Notes: generated from the letters alone by a model not told the origin. Counted from the first letter of the stretch, positions 19,252 to 28,329 are shown. The stretch is 61,353 nt of DNA from Gemmatimonadota bacterium (GCA_007120305.1 SKNW01000037.1:1-61353), one strand, 5' to 3'. Numbers and translations: made by a program.

Positions 19252-20553
19252 ATGGATGCGGGGGGATCGCCCTGCGCCATGGCCCTGAACCTAGACCAGG
19301 TGGAGTACATGACGGGGATGCGGAAGCTGGGGATCGGGGTCGGGGTGATCATCGTCATCGGTCTCGCGGGATGGCTGGCGGTTCGGGGGGCCCGCGACCG
19401 CCCCGTGGAGGTCCGGACCGAGGTGGTGGAGACCCGAGACCTTGCGGCCACCATCACCGCCACCGGGAGCGTGCGCCCTCGACGCCAGGTGAACATTTCC
19501 TCCGACGTCATGGGTCGGGTGGTGGAGCTCAACGTGGAGGAGGGCGATGAGGTGGAGCGGGACATGCTCCTGCTCCGCATCGACCCCACGGCCTCCCAGG
19601 CCCAGGTATCCCGGGCCGAAGCCGCCCTTTCCCAGTCTCAGTCCCAGGTAGCCCAGGCCCGGGCCAACATGGTCCAGGCCCAGCGGGACCTGGAGCGACT
19701 GGAAACCCTCCGGGTACGGGATCCGAACCTGGTGAGTGGCCAGGCCCTGGAGGAGGCCCAGACCCGGGTCCAGGTCCAGGAGTCTACCCTCCGGTCCGCG
19801 GAGTTCGGCGCCGCACAGGCCCGGGCGCAACTGGAGGAGGCCCAGGAGCAGCGCTCCCGCACCACCATCACCGCCCCCATCTCGGGGCGGGTCACCCGCC
19901 TCAACATCGAGGAGGGAGAAACCGCGGTGGTGGGGACCATGAACAACCCGGGGAGCCTCCTCCTCACGGTCAGCGACCTCTCCGTCATCGAGGCCGTCCT
20001 CACCGTCGACGAGACCGATGTCCCCCGCATCTCGCTCGGGGATTCGGCGGTGGTGGAGATTGACGCCTTCCCCGGCCAGCCCTTCGCCGGCCGAGTTTCC
20101 CGGATCGGGAACTCGGCCATCCAGTCGGCGACGGGGCAGGCCCGGGCCTCGGTGGACTTCGAGGTCGTCCTCACGCTCCTGGATCCCCCTGCCACCCTCC
20201 GGCCCGACCTGTCGGCCACGGCGGACATCGTGGTGGAACGTCGGCCCGGAGCTCTCTCGGTCCCCATCATCGCCGTCACCGTCCGCGAGGATTCCGCGGC
20301 CGTCGGCCCGGCGGGCGGGACCCGCACCTCCGCGGAGGCAGCCCGCCGGAAGGAGGGCGTCTTCGTCGTGCGCGACGGGCGAGCCCACTGGACCCCGGTG
20401 GAACTGGGCATCACCGGGGAAGAGCACTTCGAGGTACGCTCCGGGCTGAACCGGGGGGACATCGTGGTCAGTGGCCCCTACCAGCTGATCCAGAACCTCA
20501 CCGACGGTGCGGCCGTGAGCACGCAGTCGTCCGCGAACCCGGCCACGGAATGA
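19252..20553 (+). CDS. efflux periplasmic adaptor subunit (HlyD/MacA-like)
   Basis: TATGSVRPRRQVNISSDVMGRVVELNVEEGDEVERDMLLLRID; ITAPISGRVTRLNIEEGETAVVG; alternative start at 19309 (MTGMRKLG). Confidence 0.9.
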   Translation: MDAGGSPCAMALNLDQVEYMTGMRKLGIGVGVIIVIGLAGWLAVRGARDRPVEVRTEVVETRDLAATITATGSVRPRRQVNISSDVMGRVVELNVEEGDEVERDMLLLRIDPTASQAQVSRAEAALSQSQSQVAQARANMVQAQRDLERLETLRVRDPNLVSGQALEEAQTRVQVQESTLRSAEFGAAQARAQLEEAQEQRSRTTITAPISGRVTRLNIEEGETAVVGTMNNPGSLLLTVSDLSVIEAVLTVDETDVPRISLGDSAVVEIDAFPGQPFAGRVSRIGNSAIQSATGQARASVDFEVVLTLLDPPATLRPDLSATADIVVERRPGALSVPIIAVTVREDSAAVGPAGGTRTSAEAARRKEGVFVVRDGRAHWTPVELGITGEEHFEVRSGLNRGDIVVSGPYQLIQNLTDGAAVSTQSSANPATE

Positions 20554-20639
20554 ATCGCCCCCTGGCCCGCGGCCGCGGTCGCGGCCCCGCGGCCTCCTTC
20601 GCCTTCGCCGCCCCCTTCGCCTCGCCCTGATCCCGGTTC

Positions 20640-21881
20640 ATGCACCTCCACGAGGGAATCCGGCTCGCGCTGATGCAGCTGCGCCAGGAGAAGCTGAAGA
20701 GCGCCTTCAGCCTCATTGGCGTCATCATCGGCGTCATGTTCCTCATCGTGGTGGTCAGCGTCGTCGAGGGGATGGACCGCTACATCCAGGAGGACTTCGC
20801 CCAGGAAGTCTTCGGGGTCAACACGGTGCAGGTCCGAAGAACCCCGTCGGTCCAGGTCAACGTCTCGGGACAGCAGCGTCGGGACCTTGCCCGGCGCCCC
20901 CGCACCAGCCTCGCCGACGCGGAAGCCATCCAGCGCAACCTTTCGGTGCCGGGCCGGGTGGGCGTGGAAACGTCCGCCTCTACGGACATCCGCACCGACG
21001 CCGGACGGGTGGCGAGCGGGGTCCAGTTGACCGCCATGTCGGAAGAGATCCTCACGATCCGGACGCTCCGGGTGGAAGAGGGTCGTCCGTTCTCGGCTCA
21101 GGAGGCGGCCCGGGGCGTCCCGGTGGCCATCCTGGGCATGAGCGTGGCGGAGGCCCTCTTTCCCGACGGCATCGTGCTGGGGGAGCGGGTTCGCATCCGG
21201 GGATTCCCCTACCGGGTGGTGGGGGTTCTCGAGGACCAGGGGTCGGTGCTCGGCGTTCCCCTGAACAACCGGGTCCTGATCCCCGATCGGTCCCGTGCCG
21301 GGCGCATCCTCCCCGAGCGGGGCGCCGTGGGGAACATCATCCTCCAGGTGGACAACCCGGCCCACCTCGCCGTCGCCATGATGGACGCCGAGGCCGCCCT
21401 CCGGGTGCACCGACGCCTGCGCCCCACGGAGCCCAACAACTTCGAACTCGAGACCGCCGAGTCCTCCCTCGCCTTCTGGGACCGGATCTCCACGATCCTC
21501 TTCGTGGCCCTCCCCGCGCTGGTGGGGATCTCGCTGGTGGTGGGCGGGATCGTGATCATGAACATCATGCTGGTCTCCGTGATGGAGCGGACCCGGGAGA
21601 TCGGCATCCGCAAGGCCCTGGGTGCCCGCCGCAGGGACATCGTGGGGCAGTTCCTGGTGGAAGCCACCACGCTTTCGGCGGCCGGGGCCATCCTGGGCGT
21701 GGCCATCGGCGTGGCGCTGGCGGCCCTGGTCCGGGCATTCACCCCGCTCCCCGCCGCCGTCGCCCCCCAGTGGGTGCTTCTGAGCGTGGTGCTGGGGATG
21801 TCGGTCGGCGTCCTGGCCGGCGTCTACCCCGCCATCCGCGCGTCCGCCATGGACCCCGTGGTGGCCCTGAGCCATGAGTAG
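20640..21881 (+). CDS. ABC transporter permease (MacB/FtsX-like)
   Basis: 413 aa; LRQEKLKSAFSLIGVIIGVMFLIVVVSVVEGM; MNIMLVSVMERTREIGIRKALGARRRDIVGQFLVEA. Confidence 0.93.
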   Translation: MHLHEGIRLALMQLRQEKLKSAFSLIGVIIGVMFLIVVVSVVEGMDRYIQEDFAQEVFGVNTVQVRRTPSVQVNVSGQQRRDLARRPRTSLADAEAIQRNLSVPGRVGVETSASTDIRTDAGRVASGVQLTAMSEEILTIRTLRVEEGRPFSAQEAARGVPVAILGMSVAEALFPDGIVLGERVRIRGFPYRVVGVLEDQGSVLGVPLNNRVLIPDRSRAGRILPERGAVGNIILQVDNPAHLAVAMMDAEAALRVHRRLRPTEPNNFELETAESSLAFWDRISTILFVALPALVGISLVVGGIVIMNIMLVSVMERTREIGIRKALGARRRDIVGQFLVEATTLSAAGAILGVAIGVALAALVRAFTPLPAAVAPQWVLLSVVLGMSVGVLAGVYPAIRASAMDPVVALSHE

Positions 21882-23268
21882 CTCCCCGGAAACACGCCGC
21901 AGTCCCCCCGGGAGAGACCACGCCGGGAGAGACCACGCCGGGAGAGGGCACCTTCGGGAGCCGTCGAAGGCACAGCTCCTGGGCCGCTTCCTCTTCGGAG
22001 CCCGGGAGGGGGTGAGGATCGCCCTGGACTCCATCCGGGCCAATCCCTTTCGGTCGGGGCTCACCGTGCTCGGGGTGGGGATCGGGGTCTGCGTGGTGGT
22101 GCTCATGGCCGGCCTCATTTCCGGGATCCGGGGATCCATCCAGGAGGGGATCGAGGCGTCGGGACCCCGGAATTTCATGGTCATGACCTTCGACCCGGAC
22201 GAGATTCAGCTCGTTGGGGACGGCTCCACGCCGGAGTGGCTTCGGCGTCCCCCCTTCACCCCGGCGGAGGCCGCCCGCGTGGCCCGCGTGGACGGGGTGG
22301 ACGAGGTCCTGGTCTCCCATGCGCTCAGCGACCCCGCAAGCCAGGAAGGAGGCGCCACCTTCCGCCTGGGCAGCGTGGAGGTGAGTGGCGTCCCGACCCG
22401 CGGCCAGAGCCGGGGGTGGGCGGTCCCCCTGGGGGTGGAGTTCCTCGAGGGGCGGGATTTCGTGGATGCGGAGTTCTCCGACGCCCGGCCCGTGGCCCTC
22501 CTCTCCCGTCGGCTGGCCGAGGATCTGATCGGAGGCGAGACGGGCAACAGGGTGGGCACCCGGGTCCACCTGAGGGCCGGGCCATCGGGCGGCCTTCCGG
22601 TCACGGTCATCGGCGTCTTCGAGCCGGCGGACCAGCCCTTCGGCGAGGGATCGCCCTACCTGGCCGTGATCCCCGAGACCACGGCAACGCGGCGGTTCAA
22701 GGCCGCCCCGAATGTCGGCGAAATCACGGTGGTTCCGGCGGCGGACCGGGACCCCTTCGAGGTGGAGGACGGCGTGGTGGGGGCCCTCCGTACCCTGCGG
22801 GGGCTCCAGCCCGGAGAGGCCAACAATTTTTCCATTGTCCGTGCCACCCAGCTCCTGGAGCTCTTCGACCGGTTCACCGCCGTCTTCTTCATCGTCATGA
22901 TCGCTCTTTCCTCGGTGGGGCTCCTTGTGGGGGGCGTTGGCGTGGTCGGGATGATGATGATCTCGGTCACCGAGCGGACCCGCGAGATCGGCGTCCGAAA
23001 GGCCCTGGGTGCCACCCGGGGCGAGATCCTCTGGCAGTTCCTGGTGGAGGCCGGCGTCCTCACCCTCCTTGGCGGTGCCACAGGCCTCCTTCTCGGCGGG
23101 GGCCTGGCGGCCCTGGTGGCCTGGATCTCCCCGGTTCCCGCTTCCATTCCCCTCTGGTCGGTGGCCGTATCGCTGCTGGCTGCGGCCGTCACCGGCATGC
23201 TCTTCGGTCTCGTCCCCGCACTTCGAGCTGCCCGGATGGCGCCGGTGGACGCCCTTCGCCACGAATGA
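21874..23268 (+). CDS. ABC transporter permease (MacB/FtsX-like), second copy
   Basis: 464 aa; NPFRSGLTVLGVGIGVCVVVLMAGL; MMMISVTERTREIGVRKALGATRGEILWQFLVEA; overlaps the previous gene by 8 nt. Confidence 0.93.
   Translation: MSSSPETRRSPPGRDHAGRDHAGRGHLREPSKAQLLGRFLFGAREGVRIALDSIRANPFRSGLTVLGVGIGVCVVVLMAGLISGIRGSIQEGIEASGPRNFMVMTFDPDEIQLVGDGSTPEWLRRPPFTPAEAARVARVDGVDEVLVSHALSDPASQEGGATFRLGSVEVSGVPTRGQSRGWAVPLGVEFLEGRDFVDAEFSDARPVALLSRRLAEDLIGGETGNRVGTRVHLRAGPSGGLPVTVIGVFEPADQPFGEGSPYLAVIPETTATRRFKAAPNVGEITVVPAADRDPFEVEDGVVGALRTLRGLQPGEANNFSIVRATQLLELFDRFTAVFFIVMIALSSVGLLVGGVGVVGMMMISVTERTREIGVRKALGATRGEILWQFLVEAGVLTLLGGATGLLLGGGLAALVAWISPVPASIPLWSVAVSLLAAAVTGMLFGLVPALRAARMAPVDALRHE
21909..21953. 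repeat. 15-bp tandem repeat (cgggagagaccacgc), 2 perfect + 1 degenerate unit
   Basis: 21909-21923 and 21924-21938 identical, 21939-21953 degenerate; encodes GRDHAGRDHAGRGH in the permease N-terminus. Confidence 0.9.
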
Positions 23269-23334
23269 CCCTTCCACGAATGACCCCTCGCCACCAATGC
23301 CCCCCCGCCACGAACGAATCCCGGAGTCCCGATC

Positions 23335-24069
23335 GTGACCGCTTCGTCGCCTGAGCTGGATGTCCTCGCCGTCTTCGCCCACCCCGATGATGCGGAGCTT
23401 CTCTGCGGCGGGGCACTGGCCGCAGGCGTGGACCGAGGGGAGCAGGTCGGGATCCTGGACCTGACCCGGGGGGAAACCGGAAGCAGGGGCACGCCCGAAC
23501 TCCGGGCCCGGGAAGCTGCCGCGGCCGCGGAGATCCTGGGCGTGGCCGTGCGCCGGAACGCGGGGCTCCCTGACGGAGCACTCGAGGACAGCCCCGGGGC
23601 CCGCCGCCACCTGGCCGGACTCCTGCGGGACCTGCGGCCCCGGGTGGTGGTCACCCACTGGAGGGAGGGCCGGCACCCGGATCATCGGGCCGCCTCCGCC
23701 CTGGTCACCTCGGCCTGTTTCCTGGCCGGTCTCCGCAACCTGGACGCAGAGGGAACGCCCTTTCGTCCCCTCAAGGTGGTCTACGCCACCGCCTTCCGTG
23801 AGGACGCGCCGCCCCCGACGCTGGTCGTGGATGTGACCGCCGTGGTGGAGCGGAAAATGGCCGCCCTGGCCTGCTACGCCTCCCAGTTCGAGGGGAACGC
23901 CGCGGCCGGAGAGGTGCTGCCTGGAGGGGACCGCCCCCTCTTCGACCAGATTCGCGCCCACCTGGCGGTGGACGGGTCGAGGATCCGGGTCCGGGCCGGA
24001 GAACCGTTCCTTACCGCCGAGACAACCGCCGCACCCTCCCTGGGCGCGCTGGGGGTCGCGACCTTCTGA
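23335..24069 (+). CDS. bshB1: PIG-L family deacetylase, bacillithiol biosynthesis BshB1-like
   Basis: LDVLAVFAHPDDAELLCGGALAAGVDRGEQVGILDLTRGETGSRGTPELRAREAAAAAEILGV; HPDHRAASALVTSACFLAGLRN. Confidence 0.88.
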   Translation: MTASSPELDVLAVFAHPDDAELLCGGALAAGVDRGEQVGILDLTRGETGSRGTPELRAREAAAAAEILGVAVRRNAGLPDGALEDSPGARRHLAGLLRDLRPRVVVTHWREGRHPDHRAASALVTSACFLAGLRNLDAEGTPFRPLKVVYATAFREDAPPPTLVVDVTAVVERKMAALACYASQFEGNAAAGEVLPGGDRPLFDQIRAHLAVDGSRIRVRAGEPFLTAETTAAPSLGALGVATF

Positions 24070-24109
24070 CCCGATGACCCGGTGACCCGGGGACTTCGTG
24101 GACCTCGGA

Positions 24110-24125
24110 CCCCGCCGAGGCGGGG
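24110..24125. terminator. hairpin between convergent genes (possible bidirectional terminator)
   Basis: CCCCGC-CGAG-GCGGGG perfect stem between bshB1-like (+) and HIRAN-like ORF (-); no clear U-tract. Confidence 0.35.
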
Positions 24126-24126
24126 A

Positions 24127-24543
24127 TCACCCCTGCCCCGACCCGTTGGGTACCTCCCCCTCGCAGGCCACCTCCACCAGGAGCCGGCGCCAGCTGGGCG
24201 TGTCGGCCCCCGACACCCGGAGGACCCGGGCCCTGGCGACGCCGCCCTGGAGGAGCCAGGGCGCGAGCCAGTCCCCGATCTCGATGGGCAGGTACCCCAC
24301 CGGCTCACCGGTGGGAAGATGCACCCAGACCCGGGGCTCCTCCTCCACCGGGGGGTCGGGGATGAGCACCACCTCGTCCCCCGTCCCGAGGTGCGACAGC
24401 GCCAGGGCCCGTTCGGCGAAAACCGTCCCGTGGACCGTGGACCGGAACCGGGCGGGCCGATCCTCGGGAAAGGGAGGGAGGCGGCGCCCCGAGACCTCGG
24501 GATGCGATGGGGATGCGGGTTTGTCGGGTTCGTGAGGGGTCAT
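24127..24543 (-). CDS. small HIRAN-domain-like protein
   Basis: 138 aa; FRSTVHGTVFAERALALSHLGTGDEVVLIPDPPVEEEPRVWVHLPTGEPVGYLPIEIGDWLAPWLLQGG resembles the HIRAN pattern (L-x-G-x-x-V-x-L...G-x-x-V/L-G-Y-L-P). Confidence 0.6.
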   Translation of the reverse strand: MTPHEPDKPASPSHPEVSGRRLPPFPEDRPARFRSTVHGTVFAERALALSHLGTGDEVVLIPDPPVEEEPRVWVHLPTGEPVGYLPIEIGDWLAPWLLQGGVARARVLRVSGADTPSWRRLLVEVACEGEVPNGSGQG

Positions 24544-24710
24544 GGCGTACGGAGGTGGTTCGACGGAGGAGGATCCAGGGCTACATTACCCCCGGGCAGT
24601 CAAAGGTAGCACGCCGCACCCACGACGGGGGTAGCGTTCTTCCGGCGTCCCGCCCCCCTCTCCCGGATGCATCCTCGATCCGTCCCGCTCCCGATCCGTC
24701 GCCCTGCCGC

Positions 24711-25892
24711 GTGCCCTCCACCACCGCTGACCGCATCTACCTGGACCACGCCGCCTCCACCTCGGTCCGCCCCGAGGTGATGGAGGCCATGGTGCGGACC
24801 CTTGCCGAGACGCCGGGAAACCCGTCATCCCCCCACCGGGAGGGCCGCGCGGCCCGACGCGTCCTCGAGGGTGCGCGCGCGAGGGTGGCGGCAGCCCTGG
24901 GGGTGGATCCTTCGCACGTGATCTTCACCCGCGGAGGCACCGAATCCGACAACCTGGCCATCCTCGGTCGCGCTCGCGCAGAGCCCCGGGGAGCGGTGGT
25001 GATCTCGGCACTGGAGCACTCGGCCGTTCGGGAGCCTGCCCTCCGCCTGCAGGCGGAGGGGCGGCCGCTGGTCGTCCTCCCCTTTCACCCGAGTGGGGCC
25101 CCGGACCTCGAGGCTCTGATGGCGGCCACGGAGGCCTCTCCTCCGCCCGCGCTCCTCTCGGTCCAGGCCGTGAACTCCGAGACGGGCCTCGTTCTGGACG
25201 TCGACGCGGTGCTGGAGCAGGCCGCAACCCGGGGGATTCCCGTCCACATGGACGCGGTGCAGGCGCTCGGCCGTCTCCCCCTCTCCGGGACGCCCGCTCT
25301 TCTCACCCTCTCGGCTCACAAGGTCGGCGGCCCCCGGGGGTTCGGGGTCCTGGTCCGCGACCCGGCCGTGGCGTTGATGCCGCTGCAGCTCGGCGGGAGC
25401 CAGGAGCGTGGACTCCGCCCCGGCACAGAGGACGTGGCCGGGGCCGTGGGAGGCGCGCTCGCCGTCGAGCTGGCGGTGGCGGAGCAGGCCACGGAAACCC
25501 CCCGTCTCGAAGCCCTCCGCAGCTGGCTCGAGGCGGCGCTGGTGGAGGAGGTCCCGGAACTGCGCGTTCACGGCCGCGAGGGGCGGCGGGCCCCCCACAT
25601 CCTGAGCGTGGGGCTCCCGGGCGTACCTCGGGACCTGCTACCCGGGGCTCTGGACCTGGAGGGGGTCGCGGCGTCGGCGGGGTCGGCCTGCCGAAGCGGA
25701 GCCTCGGAGCCCAGCCCCGTCCTCGTCGCCCTCTACGGGGGGGAGGCCGCGGGCGTGGCTCCGGTTCGGTTCTCCCTCGGACGAACCACCACGCGGTCCG
25801 AGGTGGAGGCGGCGCTTCCACGGATCCTTCAGGTGCTCCAACGAGTACGTACCGGGTTCACCCCTCCCCATGGTCCGCCGACCCCCGCCTGA
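24711..25892 (+). CDS. cysteine desulfurase (NifS/IscS family)
   Basis: ORF 24507..25892, GTG start at 24711 precedes RIYLDHAASTSVRPEV; GTESDNLAILG, MDAVQALGRLPL, LSAHKVGGPRGFGVLV (PLP Lys), AGSACRSGASEPSPVL. Confidence 0.93.
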   Translation: MPSTTADRIYLDHAASTSVRPEVMEAMVRTLAETPGNPSSPHREGRAARRVLEGARARVAAALGVDPSHVIFTRGGTESDNLAILGRARAEPRGAVVISALEHSAVREPALRLQAEGRPLVVLPFHPSGAPDLEALMAATEASPPPALLSVQAVNSETGLVLDVDAVLEQAATRGIPVHMDAVQALGRLPLSGTPALLTLSAHKVGGPRGFGVLVRDPAVALMPLQLGGSQERGLRPGTEDVAGAVGGALAVELAVAEQATETPRLEALRSWLEAALVEEVPELRVHGREGRRAPHILSVGLPGVPRDLLPGALDLEGVAASAGSACRSGASEPSPVLVALYGGEAAGVAPVRFSLGRTTTRSEVEAALPRILQVLQRVRTGFTPPHGPPTPA

Positions 25893-25916
25893 ACAAGGCC
25901 GTCTCGACCGCCCGTC

Positions 25917-27194
25917 ATGCCCACCTCCATTCCGCTCCAGCCCTCGACCCCACCCCGCCCCGCTTCCCTGCCCTCGGCCGGGGTGCCGCAGCGGCGGGAG
26001 CGCGTCCTCGTGGCCATGTCGGGAGGCGTGGACTCGTCCGTTGCGGCGGCCCTCCTGGTGGAGGCCGGGCACGAGGTCGTGGGTGTGACCATGAAGACCT
26101 TCTGCTACGACGAGAACCAGGGTCCCACGCGGACGTGCTGTGGGCTTGACGGGATCCTGGATGCGAAGCAGGTGGCGGAGCGCCTCGGCATCGCCCACTA
26201 CGTGTTCGACGTGGAAGAGGAATTCACGAGGGACGTCATTGACGACTTCGTGGCCGAGTACGCGCAGGGGCGCACGCCGAATCCGTGCGTCCGGTGCAAC
26301 TCCACCACGAAGATCCGGGACCTGATGATGCGAGGCCGTGCCCTGGGATGCGACGCCATCGCCACCGGGCATTACGTTCGCATCGAGCACCCGCCAGAAG
26401 GCCCGCCGCGTCTTCACCGGGGGGCGGACGCCGAGAAGGACCAGGCGTACTTCCTGTGGGGGCTCCCCCGCGAACTCCTCCCCCAGCTCCGGTTTCCCCT
26501 GGGGGCGCTGACCAAGTCCCAGGTCCGTGACCTGGCCCGGGAGAGGGGGCTCGTCACAGCGGAAAAGCCCGAGTCCCAGGAGATCTGCTTCGTGCCCACC
26601 GGCGACTACCGGGGGTTCCTGGCGAAGCGCCTCGCCCCCCGGCATCCCGCCCTGGAGCCCGGCCCCATCGTGACCCTCGATGGGGAGCGCGTGGGGGAAC
26701 ATCGGGGCTACGCGGGCTTCACCGTGGGGCAGCGACGCGGGCTCGGCGGGGGTTTCTCCGAGCGCCTCTTCGTGGTCGAGGTGCGCCCGGAGACCCGGGA
26801 GGTGGTGGTGGGACCCCGGGAGGCTCTGGATGCCGCCGGGATGGTCGTGGAGGAGGTCCACTGGCTCGGCGACCTGCCCGGGGATCCGGGAAGCCCCGAA
26901 GGCGTGGCCGTCGGAGTGCAGATCCGTCACCGCGCAGGCAGCGTGCCCGGTCGGCTTTTTCTGGACCACGAACGTCCGAGGCCGACGGAGGCTCCGGGGG
27001 AATCGGAGGCTCCCGGGGAATCGGGGGCACCGGGGGCATCGGGGGCATCGGCCATGGATTCGAACGGACCACCGTCCCGGGTCCGGATCCGGTTCGACAC
27101 CCCGCAGCCGGCCGTCACGCCAGGGCAGTCGGCGGTGTTCTTCCAGAAGGATCAGGTGCTGGGTGGCGGCCGGATCAGTGCCGCAGGTTGCTGA
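25917..27194 (+). CDS. mnmA: tRNA-specific 2-thiouridylase MnmA
   Basis: RVLVAMSGGVDSSVAAALLVEAGHEVVGVTMKTF; NPCVRCN; ATGHYVRIE; DQAYFLWGL; SQEICFVPTGDYRGFL. Confidence 0.96.
   Translation: MPTSIPLQPSTPPRPASLPSAGVPQRRERVLVAMSGGVDSSVAAALLVEAGHEVVGVTMKTFCYDENQGPTRTCCGLDGILDAKQVAERLGIAHYVFDVEEEFTRDVIDDFVAEYAQGRTPNPCVRCNSTTKIRDLMMRGRALGCDAIATGHYVRIEHPPEGPPRLHRGADAEKDQAYFLWGLPRELLPQLRFPLGALTKSQVRDLARERGLVTAEKPESQEICFVPTGDYRGFLAKRLAPRHPALEPGPIVTLDGERVGEHRGYAGFTVGQRRGLGGGFSERLFVVEVRPETREVVVGPREALDAAGMVVEEVHWLGDLPGDPGSPEGVAVGVQIRHRAGSVPGRLFLDHERPRPTEAPGESEAPGESGAPGASGASAMDSNGPPSRVRIRFDTPQPAVTPGQSAVFFQKDQVLGGGRISAAGC
26987..27056. repeat. 18-bp imperfect tandem repeat in mnmA 3' region
   Basis: ggaggctccgggggaatc / ggaggctcccggggaatc / gggggcaccgggggcatc / gggggcatcggccatg; encodes EAPGESEAPGESGAPGASGASA. 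Confidence 0.9.
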
Positions 27195-28329
27195 CCCGGG
27201 CGAAGGTCTCCATGGCCTCACGGGCCTCGTCATTCAGGTCCTCCGGGACGTTGACGGTGACTTCCACGTACTGATTTCCCGTCCGGTCTCCCTTCTTGAC
27301 ACCCTGATCCCGGATGCGAAAGCGAGTACCACCCTGGGTTCCCGGGGGAATCCTGAGGACCACCTGCTTTCCTCCCACGGTCCGGACCCGGACCCGGGAG
27401 CCGAGCGTCGCCTGCGCCAGGTTGAGCGGGACGGTCACGTGGATGTCGAGGCCCTCTCGACGGAAGAATCGATGGGGTTTGACCTGGAAGACGAGGATCA
27501 CGTCGCCGGGTGCACCTCCGGCGGCGCCTCGCTCGCCCTGTCCGGCGAGGCGGAGCCGGGACCCCGTCTCTACGCCAGGGGGCACGGTGACCTGAAGCTT
27601 CCGCACCTGCCGGACCGACCCTGAGCCCTGGCACGACGGGCACGGTTTCTCCGGGACACGGCCCCGTCCCATGCAGGCCGGACAGGGGCGGTTCACCGCG
27701 AACCCTCCCTGCCCGAAGGACACGGTGCCGGACCCCCGGCATTCGTCGCACCGTTCAAGGGCGGACCCCGGCGCCGCCCCGCTCCCTGTGCAGGTGGCGC
27801 AGGTATCCGTGATGGGGATCTGGAGGCCGATCTTCCCCCCGGCGACCGAGGTCTCGAACGAAATCTCCGCCTGGACCTCGATGTCGCTACCGGGCGTCGG
27901 GCCCTCCCGGGTCCCGGCTCCGCCGGCGGCGCGCCGGCTCCCCCGGTCAAAGAGGGTGGAGAAGAGGTCGCCGAGCCCCCCGAGCCCCCCCAGGTCCTCG
28001 AAAGAGAAGTCCTCGGTTGCCCCGCCGGCACCGGGACGCGACCCCGCTTCGGGGGGGCGGCGTCGGCCTGGACGGCTCCCTCCAGCCCCCGGAAAGCCGA
28101 ACGCGCCCAGCTTCCGCATTCGGTCGTACTGCTTGCGCTTCTCTTCGTTGGAGAGCACCCCGTAGGCCTCCCCCACCTCCTTGAAGCGTTCCGCCGCTGC
28201 CGGATCGCCCTGGTTGGCATCCGGATGAAACTGCTTCGCCAGCTTGCGGTAGGCCTTCCGGATCGCCGCGTTATCGGCATTCTCCGGGACCCCCAGTGTC
28301 CGGTAGTAGTCCTTGCCTTGTCCGTTCAT
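27175..28329 (-). CDS. dnaJ: molecular chaperone DnaJ
   Basis: J domain DYYRTLGVPENADNAAIRKAYRKLAKQFHPDANQGDPAAAERFKEVGEAYGVLSNEEKRKQYD; four CxxCxGxG zinc repeats. Confidence 0.96.
   Translation of the reverse strand: MNGQGKDYYRTLGVPENADNAAIRKAYRKLAKQFHPDANQGDPAAAERFKEVGEAYGVLSNEEKRKQYDRMRKLGAFGFPGAGGSRPGRRRPPEAGSRPGAGGATEDFSFEDLGGLGGLGDLFSTLFDRGSRRAAGGAGTREGPTPGSDIEVQAEISFETSVAGGKIGLQIPITDTCATCTGSGAAPGSALERCDECRGSGTVSFGQGGFAVNRPCPACMGRGRVPEKPCPSCQGSGSVRQVRKLQVTVPPGVETGSRLRLAGQGERGAAGGAPGDVILVFQVKPHRFFRREGLDIHVTVPLNLAQATLGSRVRVRTVGGKQVVLRIPPGTQGGTRFRIRDQGVKKGDRTGNQYVEVTVNVPEDLNDEAREAMETFARVSNLRH

Noticed and set aside
24069-24092. gacccgat/gacccggt/gacccggg 8-bp triplet after the bshB1-like stop
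   Set aside because: Too short and GC-biased to distinguish from chance in this composition.
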